This document shows, in pieces, positions 53,363 through 62,595 of a DNA stretch of 64,000 nt; positions within the stretch are counted from its first letter, which is position 1; every line of letters begins with the position of its first letter. The stretch is from an uncultured Draconibacterium sp. (GTDB lineage Bacteria; Bacteroidota; Bacteroidia; Bacteroidales; Prolixibacteraceae). The stretch spans positions 62,001-126,000 of the forward strand of contig CANLMQ010000014.1 of NCBI GenBank assembly GCA_947492175.1. Reading direction: 5' to 3'. A model generated the notes under the pieces. That model was not told where the DNA came from. It ran no database searches and saw nothing but the letters and a program-made list of their open reading frames with translations. The translations under genes were made by a program, and so were the position numbers.

Positions 53363-54415
53363 ATGAAGAACATTCTAATTACAGGTGGTGCAGGATTTAT
53401 CGGTTCGCACGTTGTGCGCTTATTTGTAAATAACTACCCCGATTACAAAATTGTAAACCTCGATAAGTTAACCTACGCCGGTAACCTCAATAATTTAAAA
53501 GATATTGAAAACAAACCCAATTACGAGTTTGTAAAAGGCGATATCGTCGATAGTGAATTTATTCAGAAATTATTTGAAGAAAGACAATTCGATGGTGTTA
53601 TTCATTTGGCTGCCGAATCGCATGTCGATCGTTCCATTTCAAATCCTACCGAGTTTGTTTTTACTAACGTAATTGGTACGGTTAATTTACTGAATGCCGC
53701 AAAACACATCTGGAAAGATAGTCTCGATGGAAAACGTTTCTACCACATTTCAACCGATGAGGTGTATGGTTCGCTGGGCAGCGAAGGAATGTTTACCGAA
53801 GAAACCAGTTACGACCCGCACAGTCCGTATTCGGCATCGAAAGCCAGCTCCGACCATTTTGTAAGGGCTTACCTCGATACCTTTGGTCTGCCAACGGTAA
53901 TCTCAAACTGTTCGAATAATTACGGTTCTTTTCAGTTTCCCGAGAAGCTGATTCCTCTCTTTATCCACAATATTAAAAACAACAAACCGCTGCCTGTTTA
54001 TGGCAAAGGAGAAAATGTACGCGACTGGCTTTGGGTGGTAGATCATGCCCGTGCCATCGATGTAATTTTCCATAAGGGCGAGATTGGCGAAACTTACAAC
54101 ATTGGAGGTTTTAACGAGTGGACTAACATCGATCTGATTAAGGTAATGTGTAAGAAGATGGATGAAAAGCTGGGACACCCCGTTGGTGAGTCGGAAAAAC
54201 TGATTACCTATGTAAAAGACCGTGCCGGACATGATCTGCGTTACGCCATTGATGCTACAAAAATTAAGAATGAACTGGGCTGGGAACCTTCGCTTCAGTT
54301 TGAAGAAGGTATTGAAAAAACAATAGACTGGTACCTCGAAAACACAGACTGGCTCGAAAATGTTACTTCGGGCGATTACCAGAAATACTACGAGCAGCAG
54401 TATGTAAAAAGATAA
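53363..54415 (+). CDS. rfbB: dTDP-glucose 4,6-dehydratase
   Basis: 350 residues of the extended SDR family. The NAD-binding motif GGAGFIGSHVVR is at residues 7-18. HLAAESHVDRSI and the catalytic HISTDEVYGSLG (Thr-Asp-Glu) are exact RfbB signatures, as is SPYSASKASSDH with Tyr and Lys. It converts dTDP-glucose into dTDP-4-keto-6-deoxyglucose, the first step to dTDP-rhamnose or other deoxysugars. No other rml genes are nearby. A short membrane protein gene follows after 15 bases. Confidence 0.96.
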   Translation: MKNILITGGAGFIGSHVVRLFVNNYPDYKIVNLDKLTYAGNLNNLKDIENKPNYEFVKGDIVDSEFIQKLFEERQFDGVIHLAAESHVDRSISNPTEFVFTNVIGTVNLLNAAKHIWKDSLDGKRFYHISTDEVYGSLGSEGMFTEETSYDPHSPYSASKASSDHFVRAYLDTFGLPTVISNCSNNYGSFQFPEKLIPLFIHNIKNNKPLPVYGKGENVRDWLWVVDHARAIDVIFHKGEIGETYNIGGFNEWTNIDLIKVMCKKMDEKLGHPVGESEKLITYVKDRAGHDLRYAIDATKIKNELGWEPSLQFEEGIEKTIDWYLENTDWLENVTSGDYQKYYEQQYVKR

Positions 54416-54430
54416 AATCCAGTATTTTTT

Positions 54431-54841
54431 ATGGCCCCACAAGAAATAAACGAGATAACTGAACATTTTCTTAATGAGAAAAGGAATGGAAAAGATTTCT
54501 CCGGAATTAAGAAGGAGTTGGTAACTTATAATCTGAACGAGGATGAAATAAAGGAGGTCCTGAAGGAAATTGACCGTCATATTTTTCACGAGGAGATAAA
54601 TGCAATTAATAAATCGGGGGCATATGAAATTATATTGATAGGCTTGGCTCTGATTATTGTTGGTTTGGTAATAACGTTTGGGACTTTGTTCGGTTTGTTT
54701 AATACAGGTAGTTCTTTTATTGTAATGTATGGCCCAATTATAGGAGGTGCAGGAATACTGCTTTCTGGCTTAAGAAAAAACAGGAGGCACAGGGTTTCCG
54801 CGACGAGCATAAAAGATGGCTATTTCCGAAAAAGAACATAA
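54431..54841 (+). CDS. Hypothetical small membrane protein
   Basis: 136 residues. The N-terminal half is soluble and helical (EINEITEHFLNEKRNGKDF and LNEDEIKEVLKEIDRHI). Two hydrophobic segments follow (about 67-89 and 95-114), then a basic tail (RKNRRHRVSATS). Family not recognised. It lies 15 bases after rfbB and is probably in the same transcript. Confidence 0.65.
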   Translation: MAPQEINEITEHFLNEKRNGKDFSGIKKELVTYNLNEDEIKEVLKEIDRHIFHEEINAINKSGAYEIILIGLALIIVGLVITFGTLFGLFNTGSSFIVMYGPIIGGAGILLSGLRKNRRHRVSATSIKDGYFRKRT

Positions 54842-54940
54842 CTTAAAACGAATATCGGGAGGAATAGGCCTGTAGCTTGTATTTCCTATTTTTTTCTAAG
54901 GTTAAGAAAGTAAGTAGAAACAAAAATAAACTTCCAAAAG

Positions 54941-54970
54941 TTTCAGGAACAGAAATTTATACTATCTTTG
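54941..54970 (+). promoter_or_regulatory. rpsP promoter
   Basis: -7 element TATCTTTG (54963-54970) and a TTTC at 54941-54944 in place of TTTG, 18-base spacer. The rpsP ATG at 55003 is 32 bases downstream. Confidence 0.55.
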
Positions 54971-55002
54971 CGCCACATTTTTCAAAATTAAAAAATAGAA
55001 TT

Positions 55003-55608
55003 ATGCCAGTAAAAATGAGATTAGCGCGACACGGTCGCAAACGCTACGCATACTACCACATTGTAGTAGCAGATAGCAGGGCGCCACGAGATGGCAGGTA
55101 CATTGAAAGAATTGGCTCGTACAATCCTAACACTGATCCTGCTACTATCGATCTCGATTTTGACAAAGCTTACGACTGGCTTGTTAAAGGCGCACAACCA
55201 ACCGACACCGTTAGGGCAATTTTGTCGTACAAAGGTGTTATGTACAAAAAGCACCTGATGGGTGGTGTTAAAAAAGGAGCATTCGACGAAGCTGAAGCTG
55301 AAAAACGCTTAGACAATTGGATTGCAGAGAAAGAAGCTAAAATTCAGGCAAAAATTGACAAATTAGCCGGAGATGCAGCTGCTGAAACTCAAAAACAATT
55401 GGAAGCTGAAACGAAGATTAATGAAGAAAGAGCTGCTGCAATTGCTGCAAGAGATGCAGAACTAGCCGCTGAAGCTGAAGCTGCTGCCGCTGCTGCAAAA
55501 GCAGAAGAAGCTGCTGCAGAGGCTACAGAAGAAGCAACTGCAGAAGCACCGGCAACAGAAGAGCCTGCTGCTGATGAAGAAGCTCCAAAAGAAGGTGCGG
55601 AATCTTAA
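55003..55608 (+). CDS. rpsP: 30S ribosomal protein S16 with Ala/Glu-rich extension
   Basis: 201 residues from the ATG at 55003 (MPVKMRLARHGRKRYAYYH); the frame is open upstream, but the promoter at 54941-54970 excludes an earlier start. The S16 core fills about residues 1-85 (RLARHGRKRYAYYHIVVADS, DGRYIERIGSYNP). The rest is a highly Ala/Glu-rich, helical tail ending APATEEPAADEEAPK. Extended S16 proteins are usual in Bacteroidota. A strong terminator and a fresh promoter separate it from rimM. Confidence 0.95.
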   Translation: MPVKMRLARHGRKRYAYYHIVVADSRAPRDGRYIERIGSYNPNTDPATIDLDFDKAYDWLVKGAQPTDTVRAILSYKGVMYKKHLMGGVKKGAFDEAEAEKRLDNWIAEKEAKIQAKIDKLAGDAAAETQKQLEAETKINEERAAAIAARDAELAAEAEAAAAAAKAEEAAAEATEEATAEAPATEEPAADEEAPKEGAES

Positions 55609-55632
55609 GAAAGACAACACATCTTATTATAG

Positions 55633-55662
55633 AAAACCATCCGTCGGCTGACGGATGGTTTT
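55633..55662 (+). terminator. Terminator of rpsP
   Basis: 13-bp stem AAAACCATCCGTC / GACGGATGGTTTT with GGCT loop, then eight T. It ends 7 bases before the rimM promoter begins. Confidence 0.92.
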
Positions 55663-55668
55663 TTTTGA

Positions 55669-55697
55669 TTTGAACTTTACCGAAATAGTTATCTTTG
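55669..55697 (+). promoter_or_regulatory. rimM promoter
   Basis: -33 TTTG (55669-55672), 17-base spacer and -7 TATCTTTG (55690-55697), 6 bases before the ATG at 55703. One of the cleanest Bacteroidota promoters in the window; the mRNA would be nearly leaderless. Confidence 0.7.
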
Positions 55698-55702
55698 CAT
55701 TT

Positions 55703-56230
55703 ATGGAAACGATACCAAAAGCAGATTGCGAAAAAATAGGTTATTTTAGAAAAACACACGGCGTACAAGGCGATGTGGTTCTTGAGTATGAACCGCAGTT
55801 TGAATATTCTATTGAAGAAACCGATCACTTTTTTATAGAGCTGGAAGGTTTGCTGGTGCCTTTTTTTATCGCCAAAAACGGATTCCGGTTTACCACCGCA
55901 AAATCGGCCATTGTATCGTTCGATTGGGTGGATACCGAAAAATATGCAAAACGTTTGGTTGGTAGTTCTGTATATCTGTTCAAAAGCGATATAATCGACG
56001 AGCCTGATGAGAGTGAGTCAATGCTGGAAGGCTTTCTGTTAATTGATGAACAACTGGGCGAAATAGGAATGATTAACCAGGTGGATGATTATTCGGGAAA
56101 CATCGTATTAACCGTTAATTACCGAGGTAATGAAATACTGGTTCCGTATAACGACGATATTGCCGTTTCGATGGATGAAACATTAAAAACAATTACGCTG
56201 AAGCTTCCTGACGGAATTCTTGATGATTAG
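55703..56230 (+). CDS. rimM: Ribosome maturation factor RimM
   Basis: 175 residues from the ATG at 55703 (METIPKADCEKIGYF), fixed by the promoter 6 bases upstream. The N-terminal beta-barrel shows IGYFRKTHGVQGDVVLEYEP; the C-terminal PRC-barrel shows LGEIGMINQVDDYSGNIVLTV and EILVPYNDDIAVSMD. It binds S19 and helps 30S head maturation. In many bacteria it sits with rpsP and trmD; here trmD does not follow. Confidence 0.93.
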   Translation: METIPKADCEKIGYFRKTHGVQGDVVLEYEPQFEYSIEETDHFFIELEGLLVPFFIAKNGFRFTTAKSAIVSFDWVDTEKYAKRLVGSSVYLFKSDIIDEPDESESMLEGFLLIDEQLGEIGMINQVDDYSGNIVLTVNYRGNEILVPYNDDIAVSMDETLKTITLKLPDGILDD

Positions 56231-56481
56231 TTGCAACTGGTTTAAGATAAATCAGTGAGACTATGATCTTGTTTTTAAAAATTATTTAGCCGAACTGATC
56301 CCGAGCGATAGACGAGGGATTTCAGGAGTTATATTCCCCACAGCTTGGTACGAATAAAATAATGATTAACCAATGTGATACCTCGTCGGCTTGCTGCGAG
56401 GAGTTTCATTTTGAATATGGATTAATCAGATTGAATCAATCTGCTTCCAATCTATCATCAATCTTTTCTGGTTTGTTTAGG

Positions 56482-56976
56482 CTAGGGCAGCAAGGTGTAA
56501 TGCCCGTGAATACATAGCCATTTCCCGTTTTCCTTAACAAAAATTCGAGTCGATTTTCCTGACGATGAAAACTCTTTGCCGTTGGTAGTTCCATGGTCTG
56601 ACCAGTAATAAGTAATCCAGGCGACATTTCCGTTTATCGTAATCTTCGGATCGAGCATTTCAGTATGAATATTTTTTGAGTCTTTTATCCATGCCAGAGT
56701 AGCATTAACTTCAGTCTCTTTCCCTTCCAATAGAACTGGGTCGGTTTCGCCAAACTGCGTAAAATCGGGATGAATGTATTTTGCGTATCGTTCAATGTCG
56801 TCATGCTCGATGGCGTTCCACATGTCGTTTAACGCCGACTTTATTTCTTCTTTTTCTGCTTCAGTATTTAAACCCGGATTGACATTTGCAGACTGTTTAC
56901 AGCCCAATATACCCAATGTTAATACTAATAATAAAATTGCTTTTGTTGTTCGGAGTTTGATCTTTCTGTTAAGCAT
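56482..56976 (-). CDS. Lipoprotein with NTF2/SnoaL-like domain
   Basis: 164 residues with a lipobox (LGILGC, Cys 26). The mature part is an NTF2-like fold: DMWNAIEHDDIERYAKYIHPDFTQFG, then VAWITYYWSDH and FVKENGKWLCIHGHYT. Such domains act as ketosteroid isomerase-like enzymes or as ligand and assembly modules; no catalytic set can be assigned. Monocistronic between rimM and the divergent GIN-domain gene. The 250 bases left of it hold only small imperfect hairpins. Confidence 0.8.
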   Translation of the reverse strand: MLNRKIKLRTTKAILLLVLTLGILGCKQSANVNPGLNTEAEKEEIKSALNDMWNAIEHDDIERYAKYIHPDFTQFGETDPVLLEGKETEVNATLAWIKDSKNIHTEMLDPKITINGNVAWITYYWSDHGTTNGKEFSSSGKSTRIFVKENGKWLCIHGHYTLLP

Positions 56977-57087
56977 AAAAATGTTTTTGTGCTAAATATC
57001 GTTAAAAAAAGTAGTAGCATGCAACTTTGGTGTATTTTAACCGTCGTTAATAAAAATTCAAATAAATAAAGTTGTAAAAACAGATAG

Positions 57088-57795
57088 ATGATGAAGACAA
57101 AAATTTTATTCTTAAGCCTGTTGATAGTGGGCATTTTTATTGTTAGTCAGGTTCGTGCGGAGGAAGAAAAACGTGATGTTGCAGTTTTTTCTGAAATATC
57201 GTTAAATGTTCCGGGAAAAGTATATCTGGAACAAAGCAATAAACAGAGTGTGCGTATTGTTGCCAAACAATCAACTCTTGATGATATTATTACTGAAGTG
57301 AAAGGACGAAAACTAATTATCCGTTTTCCCGGGAAAAATATATTTAACCGAAGCTTTAAACCCGGTAATATTGAGATATACATTTCAGTTCCTGAGGTTG
57401 ATGCTCTGGGAGTTTCCGGCTCGGGTAATATTTTGGCGGAAGATTTGGAAGCCAGAATTATTAACCTTGCGGTAAGTGGTAGCGGAAATATTGAAATTGA
57501 TGATCTTGATTCAAAAAAGGTAAAAGGTTCGATTTCGGGTTCAGGAAATATTAATATTGGAAATGGAGGCGTGGCCGAAGAACTTTCTGTTTCGATTTCG
57601 GGTTCGGGTAACTTTAATGCAAAAAGTTTTGAGGCAGACCAGGTAACTGTTCATACATCCGGTTCGGGAACTTGTACGGTTTTTTCCAATGGTTCTGTAA
57701 AAGCACGTGTTGCAGGTTCCGGAAACATTTATTACAAGGGAAATCCAAGTATCGATTCTTCGGTAGCCGGCTCTGGTAAAGTACGGAAAATGTAA
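57088..57795 (+). CDS. Exported GIN-domain (DUF2807) adhesin-like protein
   Basis: 235 residues with a signal peptide (FLSLLIVGIFIVSQVRA). The putative auto-transporter adhesin head GIN domain is seen as repeated VSGSGN units: GVSGSGNILAEDL, AVSGSGNIEIDDL, SISGSGNINIGNG, SISGSGNFNAKSF, ending VAGSGKVRKM. The units form a parallel beta-solenoid. Function is uncertain. A terminator follows directly. Confidence 0.9.
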   Translation: MMKTKILFLSLLIVGIFIVSQVRAEEEKRDVAVFSEISLNVPGKVYLEQSNKQSVRIVAKQSTLDDIITEVKGRKLIIRFPGKNIFNRSFKPGNIEIYISVPEVDALGVSGSGNILAEDLEARIINLAVSGSGNIEIDDLDSKKVKGSISGSGNINIGNGGVAEELSVSISGSGNFNAKSFEADQVTVHTSGSGTCTVFSNGSVKARVAGSGNIYYKGNPSIDSSVAGSGKVRKM

Positions 57796-57817
57796 ATACA
57801 ATTACGAGAGTAATAAC

Positions 57818-57849
57818 AACAACCACTCTGTTTGCTCAGGGTGGTTGTT
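57818..57849 (+). terminator. Terminator of the GIN-domain gene
   Basis: 9-bp stem AACAACCAC / GTGGTTGTT, with a 14-base loop that can pair further (CTCTG/CAGG), starting 23 bases after the stop. Confidence 0.75.
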
Positions 57850-57922
57850 TATACCAATTTTATTTCGAACTTAGCCTTAAATATTCTGGAATAATAAGAC
57901 TAAGTTTGATGTAATATTGGTA

Positions 57923-58486
57923 TTACTTTCTGATAATATCTATTTGCCCTCCTGTACCCAGTTTTATTATACTTGATGGTTGTGCAGGTGTTGTATCGTC
58001 CTGACGGTATTCAACAACATAATCTACCTGGCTTTTTATTTCCTCTGAAATCTCATCGAAAAAAGCAGGAGCTTTATCACCGCTTATATTTGCAGATGTT
58101 GAAACCAGCGGGCGCCTGAAACGCTGCAAAAGCTGGCTGGTAAACTTTTCGTTGGTAAAGCGAATCCCAATACTTCCGTCTTCGGCAATCAGATTTTTTG
58201 CAAGATTTTTGGCTCCCGGGTAGATAACTGTTAACGGAGTAGTTGAAATTTCTACTAAATCCCAGGCAACTTCCGGTACCTCCTCAACATAGCGGTCGAG
58301 CAAAGCAGGGTTTTCCATTAAAACCAACATGCTTTTCGAATCTTCACGTTTTTTAATTGTGTAAATGCGATTTACGGCTTCTTCGTTGGTTGCATCGCAT
58401 CCAATTCCCCATATTGTATCGGTTGGGTAAAGTATAATTCCTCCGGCTTTTAAAACTTCAACTGCCTTTTTAAGATCGTCGTGCAT
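57923..58486 (-). CDS. tsaC: L-threonylcarbamoyladenylate synthase (YrdC/Sua5 family)
   Basis: 187 residues, the short YrdC-only form. Landmarks: ILYPTDTIWGIGCDATN, KKREDSKSMLVL, and RPLVSTSANISGDKAP. It makes threonylcarbamoyl-AMP for the t6A37 modification of tRNAs reading ANN codons. It is the last gene of a minus-strand pair; one base separates it from the upstream glycosyltransferase. Confidence 0.93.
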   Translation of the reverse strand: MHDDLKKAVEVLKAGGIILYPTDTIWGIGCDATNEEAVNRIYTIKKREDSKSMLVLMENPALLDRYVEEVPEVAWDLVEISTTPLTVIYPGAKNLAKNLIAEDGSIGIRFTNEKFTSQLLQRFRRPLVSTSANISGDKAPAFFDEISEEIKSQVDYVVEYRQDDTTPAQPSSIIKLGTGGQIDIIRK

Positions 58487-58487
58487 G

Positions 58488-59600
58488 TTATTTTAATGAT
58501 ATTTCAGAGTACAAAGAAATCAATTTTTCAACATATTTTTCTGGCCTGAACTCTTCTGCTCTGGCTTCTCCTCTTTTTACAAGCTCTCCACGGAACGTAC
58601 TGTCGGTTAAAATTTTCTGAATATTTTCACCCAGCACCTCAATATTATCCGGCGAGCAAAGTACTGCCGCATCGCCGGCCGTTTCGGGCAGACATGAAAC
58701 ATTCGATGTTATTACCGGACATTTGCAGGCCATCGATTCGATCACAGGTAAGCCAAAACCTTCAAAAACCGAAATGTAAACCGACAAACTTGCCAACTGG
58801 TAAATTGCAGCCAAATCTTTTTCAGGAATGTTTTTCAGAAAAATTACCTGATCTTTTATATTGTTTGCGGCAATATATTTATGAATATCGTTACAATACG
58901 AGGTTGGATTGCCCACAAAAATTACCGGGATGGAATTGTTAATGCTATGAAGTACTTTTAATATGGAGAGTTGATTCTTCCGTTCTTCAACCGTTCCAAC
59001 TGATAAAATAAATTCACCGGGTAGTTTGTATTTTTCCCTGACTTTTTTGGTTTCTGCTTTTTCGAAAAACAAGGGAGAAATTGCCTGGTGTAAAATCTCT
59101 ATCTTATTAGGATCGGCACCAATAAAACTTATAATATCATCCTTTGTCTGCTCACTTATTGCCACAATTTTAGTCGCAGCCGAACAGGCATATTTAACTT
59201 TATTGAAATAGATGGCCCTGTCGAACGTTTTATAAAACTCAGGGTAGCGTATAAAAATTAAATCGTGAACAGTTACCAGCGATGGAATATTGGTTTTATG
59301 TATTCCTTTGGGTAGTTCGTTACTTAATCCATGAAAAAGGTCCAGTTCTTTTTCCTTTAACTCTTCGCTTAGTTTAAAGGTGCGCCAAATTGATTTTTTC
59401 CATTTTGAATCAGATCTGGGCGGGGCTACAATTTTAAATGAGTCCTGCTTTTCCAGTAAGCCAATTTTAATCTCCGGAGTAAACAAAGTATACTCATTTT
59501 CGGAATAATATTTTTGTAGTGCATTTAACGTTGTTCGGCTGTAGTTTCCCAGGCCGGAGGTATTTAAAAATGCCCTTTTTGCGTCGAATCCTATTCTCAT
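58488..59600 (-). CDS. Glycosyltransferase family 4 protein
   Basis: 370 residues with a GT-B fold. The N-terminal domain begins MRIGFDAKRAFLNTSGLGNYSR. The donor-binding region shows FILSVGTVEERKNQ and SVFEGFGLPVIESMACKCPV, the E-x7-E signature of GT4 (glycosyl donor phosphate binding). It should transfer a sugar to a glycan or lipid acceptor with retention of configuration; donor and acceptor are unknown. It lies directly upstream of tsaC and downstream of the lysA terminator. Confidence 0.88.
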   Translation of the reverse strand: MRIGFDAKRAFLNTSGLGNYSRTTLNALQKYYSENEYTLFTPEIKIGLLEKQDSFKIVAPPRSDSKWKKSIWRTFKLSEELKEKELDLFHGLSNELPKGIHKTNIPSLVTVHDLIFIRYPEFYKTFDRAIYFNKVKYACSAATKIVAISEQTKDDIISFIGADPNKIEILHQAISPLFFEKAETKKVREKYKLPGEFILSVGTVEERKNQLSILKVLHSINNSIPVIFVGNPTSYCNDIHKYIAANNIKDQVIFLKNIPEKDLAAIYQLASLSVYISVFEGFGLPVIESMACKCPVITSNVSCLPETAGDAAVLCSPDNIEVLGENIQKILTDSTFRGELVKRGEARAEEFRPEKYVEKLISLYSEISLK

Positions 59601-59633
59601 TTTCTGTATTGTTTGCGCCTAAAATACAAAAAA

Positions 59634-59655
59634 GGCCGGGTAAAAGTACCCGGCC
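59634..59655 (-). terminator. Terminator of the lysA-like gene
   Basis: 9-bp stem GGCCGGGTA / TACCCGGCC with 4-base loop; on the minus strand a T-run follows. It separates lysA from the glycosyltransferase gene. Confidence 0.9.
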
Positions 59656-59682
59656 CGAATATAATTTTTTGTGTTTTGATGT

Positions 59683-60948
59683 CTATACTTCAAAATCTTT
59701 TATTCCTTCGAAATTTAGTGTTGCGAAATAATCCTCAAGCGTTTCTGCGCGGCGTATTTCAGCCACATCGCCGTTTTCGCGCAGCATCAATTCGGCCGAC
59801 CTTAGTTTTCCGTTGTAATTAAATCCCATTGAGTGCCCGTGAGCACCTGCATCGTGAATCACAACAATATCGTCGGGTTCCAGTTCGGGTAGCATTCGGT
59901 CGATGGCAAACTTGTCGTTGTTTTCACAAAGCGAACCGGTAACATCGTATTTTACATTTGCTTCAGCGTTCTCTTTTCCGGCAACGGTAATGTGGTGATA
60001 CGCACCGTAAAGAGCTGGACGCATGAGGTTTGCCATACAAGCATCCAACCCTGCAAATGTTTTATAGGTTTCTTTAATGTGACGAACTTTTGTTACCAGG
60101 TATCCGTAAGGACCGGTAATCGCACGTCCCAGTTCGAAGAATATTTTTAAAGGCGCCAAACCATTGCCAACAATCATCTTGTTATAAAGCTTTTCAATTT
60201 CGGCACTTACAAATTCCAGGTCAACAGGTTTGTCTTCCGGTTTGTACGGAATTCCAACGCCACCACCCAGGTTAGCAAATTCAATTTTTACACCGGTCTC
60301 ATTATAAACTTCAAGAATAAGTTTAAAGAGTATTTCAGCAGTTTCAACAAAATAAGTTTTATCTAATTCGTTTGAAGCTACCATGGTGTGAATTCCAAAA
60401 TGTTTTACACCTTTTTCTTTTAAAATACGATAACCTTCAATTATTTGCTTGTGCGTAAAACCATATTTAGCGTCTTCCGGATGCCCAATAATCAGGTTTC
60501 CCTGTTTTAAATCGCCCGGATTGTAGCGCATACAAATGGTTTCGGGTAAGCCTACATTTTTCTCTACAAAGTCGATGTGCGAAATGTCATCGAGATTAAT
60601 AATTGCACCCAGATCTTTTGCTAGCTGAAATTCGTAGGCAGGAGTATCGTTCGAAGTCAGCATAATTTCATTGCCGCTCATACCAATACGTTTTGCCAGT
60701 TCCAGTTCGGCAATCGAGCTGCAGTCAATTCCAAAACCTTCTTCACGCAAAACCTTCATCAGGTAAGGATTTGGAGCCGATTTTATGGCATAAAACTCTT
60801 TAAATCCTTCGTTCCACGAAAAAGCTTTTGTAAAGTAACGTGCATTTTCGCGCATTGCTTTCTCATCATATATGTGGAAGGGTGTTGGGTGTTTCTCAAT
60901 TATTTTTTCCAGTTGTTCTTTTGAGAACGGTAATTGTTTTTGTGCCAT
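59683..60948 (-). CDS. lysA: Diaminopimelate decarboxylase-like PLP enzyme
   Basis: 421 residues of fold-type III PLP decarboxylases. The PLP Lys is in FYAIKSAPN (about residue 55), the glycine loop is FANLGGGVG (about 223) and the ELGRAITGPYG stretch binds phosphate; CENNDKF carries the active-site Cys of the partner subunit. It probably converts meso-diaminopimelate to lysine. Related ornithine or carboxynorspermidine decarboxylases are possible alternatives. A TATTTTTG -7 element is 25 bases upstream. Confidence 0.85.
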   Translation of the reverse strand: MAQKQLPFSKEQLEKIIEKHPTPFHIYDEKAMRENARYFTKAFSWNEGFKEFYAIKSAPNPYLMKVLREEGFGIDCSSIAELELAKRIGMSGNEIMLTSNDTPAYEFQLAKDLGAIINLDDISHIDFVEKNVGLPETICMRYNPGDLKQGNLIIGHPEDAKYGFTHKQIIEGYRILKEKGVKHFGIHTMVASNELDKTYFVETAEILFKLILEVYNETGVKIEFANLGGGVGIPYKPEDKPVDLEFVSAEIEKLYNKMIVGNGLAPLKIFFELGRAITGPYGYLVTKVRHIKETYKTFAGLDACMANLMRPALYGAYHHITVAGKENAEANVKYDVTGSLCENNDKFAIDRMLPELEPDDIVVIHDAGAHGHSMGFNYNGKLRSAELMLRENGDVAEIRRAETLEDYFATLNFEGIKDFEV

Positions 60949-60973
60949 TTTGTATCGTATTATAAAAGGAATA

Positions 60974-60981
60974 CAAAAATA
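60974..60981 (-). promoter_or_regulatory. -7 element of the lysA-like gene
   Basis: TATTTTTG on the minus strand, 25 bases from the ATG. No clear -33 element. Confidence 0.4.
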
Positions 60982-61062
60982 GAAATTAAGTTTAATGTCG
61001 TAGAATTATTCTAAATAAATGAAGGGATATGCGAATATGAATTAACCGGAAGTTTACAATTC

Positions 61063-62595
61063 TCAGGCTTCAACCAAATGCATGGCTGCTTTTATTCCGT
61101 CAGCAGCACTCGAAATAATACCTCCCGCATAACCGCTTCCTTCGCCAATCATATATAAATTATCGAATCCTTCTGCTAAGCCGTTTTTTTCGCGAATAAC
61201 CTGTACCGGCGACGAGGTTTTGCTTTCAAAGCCTAAAAGGTTTCCTGTGTCAAAACCGCGCATTTTTCGGTTAAAATCAAGCAGTCCGGCTTGCATAGAT
61301 TGAACCACAGGTTTGGGTAATAATTCCCATAGAGGAGCAGGTGTAAGTCCCAATGGGTAACTGCTTTCGAGGATTGTATTTTTATGTTTCAGTTTCAGAA
61401 AATCGGCAATTGAACATGCCGGGGCTGAATAGTTGGCAGAGAAGTTATAAAAAGCCTCTTCCAGTTTTTGCAGGTTATTCAGCGCATCAACCGGCGAAAC
61501 TGTTTTCCCGGCCAGCTCATCGGGGTGGATTCCTGCGACACAGGCTGCATTGGCAAATTTCCCACTTCGCTGGTAATAGCTCATGCCGTTTACAATGTTG
61601 GTATGTTCGTAAGCTGCTGCCGGAACAACTGTTCCTCCGGGGCACATACAAAAAGAAAAGACCTGGTGTTTACCATCGGCAGGGGAGGTTACGCGGTATT
61701 CGGCGGCCTTTACTCCGGGAAGTGTGCTGTGTCCCCACTGTGCGTTGTTTATAATTTCCTGGCGGTGTTCCATCCGACTGCCGATTGCAAAATTCTTGGT
61801 TCGAAAAGGAATTCCGTTTTTTATCAGCATTTTATAGGTTTCGTAAGCCGAATGACCGGGTGCAATAAACAGCGCATCGGCCTGAATATTGCCTTTGCTG
61901 GTTTGTATTTCAGTTACTTTTGAATTGCGAATTACCACATTCTCCAGCAAGGTTTCAAAAAGAAATTTGCCACCAATATTTTCAAATTCAATTCGCAGGT
62001 TCTTTACAATTTTACGCAGGTTGTCGGTTCCCAGGTGAGGGTGCGCCATGTACATAATTTCTTCAGGAGCTCCGGCCTTTACATAACTTGCCAGAATAAA
62101 TTGTTTCTCTTTCGAAATTCGTTTTGACCGCGATGTTAGTTTGCCATCCGAAAATGTTCCTGCTCCGCCTTCGCCAAAAGCATAATTATTTTGCGGATCG
62201 AAAACTCCGCCTTGTTCAAATGTTGCAATGGAACGGCTTCGTTTTTGTACTTCCGATCCGCGTTCGATTAAAGTAACTTCAAAACCGGCTTTTTGTAAAA
62301 CAAATGCATTAAAAAAACCGGCAGGACCACTACCGACAACAACAATTTTTTTATTGCGTTTTTTGAATGGGATTTCCAGTTCTTCTTTGGTGTATTCTTC
62401 CCCGTTTTTTATTTCAGGCGAACTTACCACAACTTTTACAACCCAGAAGATTTTCGATTTTTTACGCGCATCCAGACTTTTGTTTTCAATTTGAAAATCA
62501 AAGTTCTTTATACGAAGCTCTTTTGAGATATTTTTTCTAAGTAGCTCGTCTGAGTAATCGGTTGGCAATTTTAATGTTACTGCTTTGTATCCCAT
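61063..62595 (-). CDS. FAD-dependent dehydrogenase-like protein (COG2509 type)
   Basis: 510 residues. An N-terminal domain of about 80 residues precedes the FAD-binding Rossmann motif VVVGSGPAGFFNAFVL (about 87-102) with ERGSEVQKRSRS after it. FSFCMCPGGTVVPAA (about 307) and MIGEGSGYAGGIISSAADG (near the C-terminus) are typical of this uncharacterised family. It binds FAD; the substrate is unknown. Cytoplasmic, monocistronic, with a possible TACTTTTG promoter element upstream. Confidence 0.85.
   Translation of the reverse strand: MGYKAVTLKLPTDYSDELLRKNISKELRIKNFDFQIENKSLDARKKSKIFWVVKVVVSSPEIKNGEEYTKEELEIPFKKRNKKIVVVGSGPAGFFNAFVLQKAGFEVTLIERGSEVQKRSRSIATFEQGGVFDPQNNYAFGEGGAGTFSDGKLTSRSKRISKEKQFILASYVKAGAPEEIMYMAHPHLGTDNLRKIVKNLRIEFENIGGKFLFETLLENVVIRNSKVTEIQTSKGNIQADALFIAPGHSAYETYKMLIKNGIPFRTKNFAIGSRMEHRQEIINNAQWGHSTLPGVKAAEYRVTSPADGKHQVFSFCMCPGGTVVPAAAYEHTNIVNGMSYYQRSGKFANAACVAGIHPDELAGKTVSPVDALNNLQKLEEAFYNFSANYSAPACSIADFLKLKHKNTILESSYPLGLTPAPLWELLPKPVVQSMQAGLLDFNRKMRGFDTGNLLGFESKTSSPVQVIREKNGLAEGFDNLYMIGEGSGYAGGIISSAADGIKAAMHLVEA

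Noticed and set aside
55300..55608. Ala/Glu-rich end of rpsP as a frameshift or fusion artefact
   Set aside because: The frame continues without break and extended S16 proteins are usual in this phylum.
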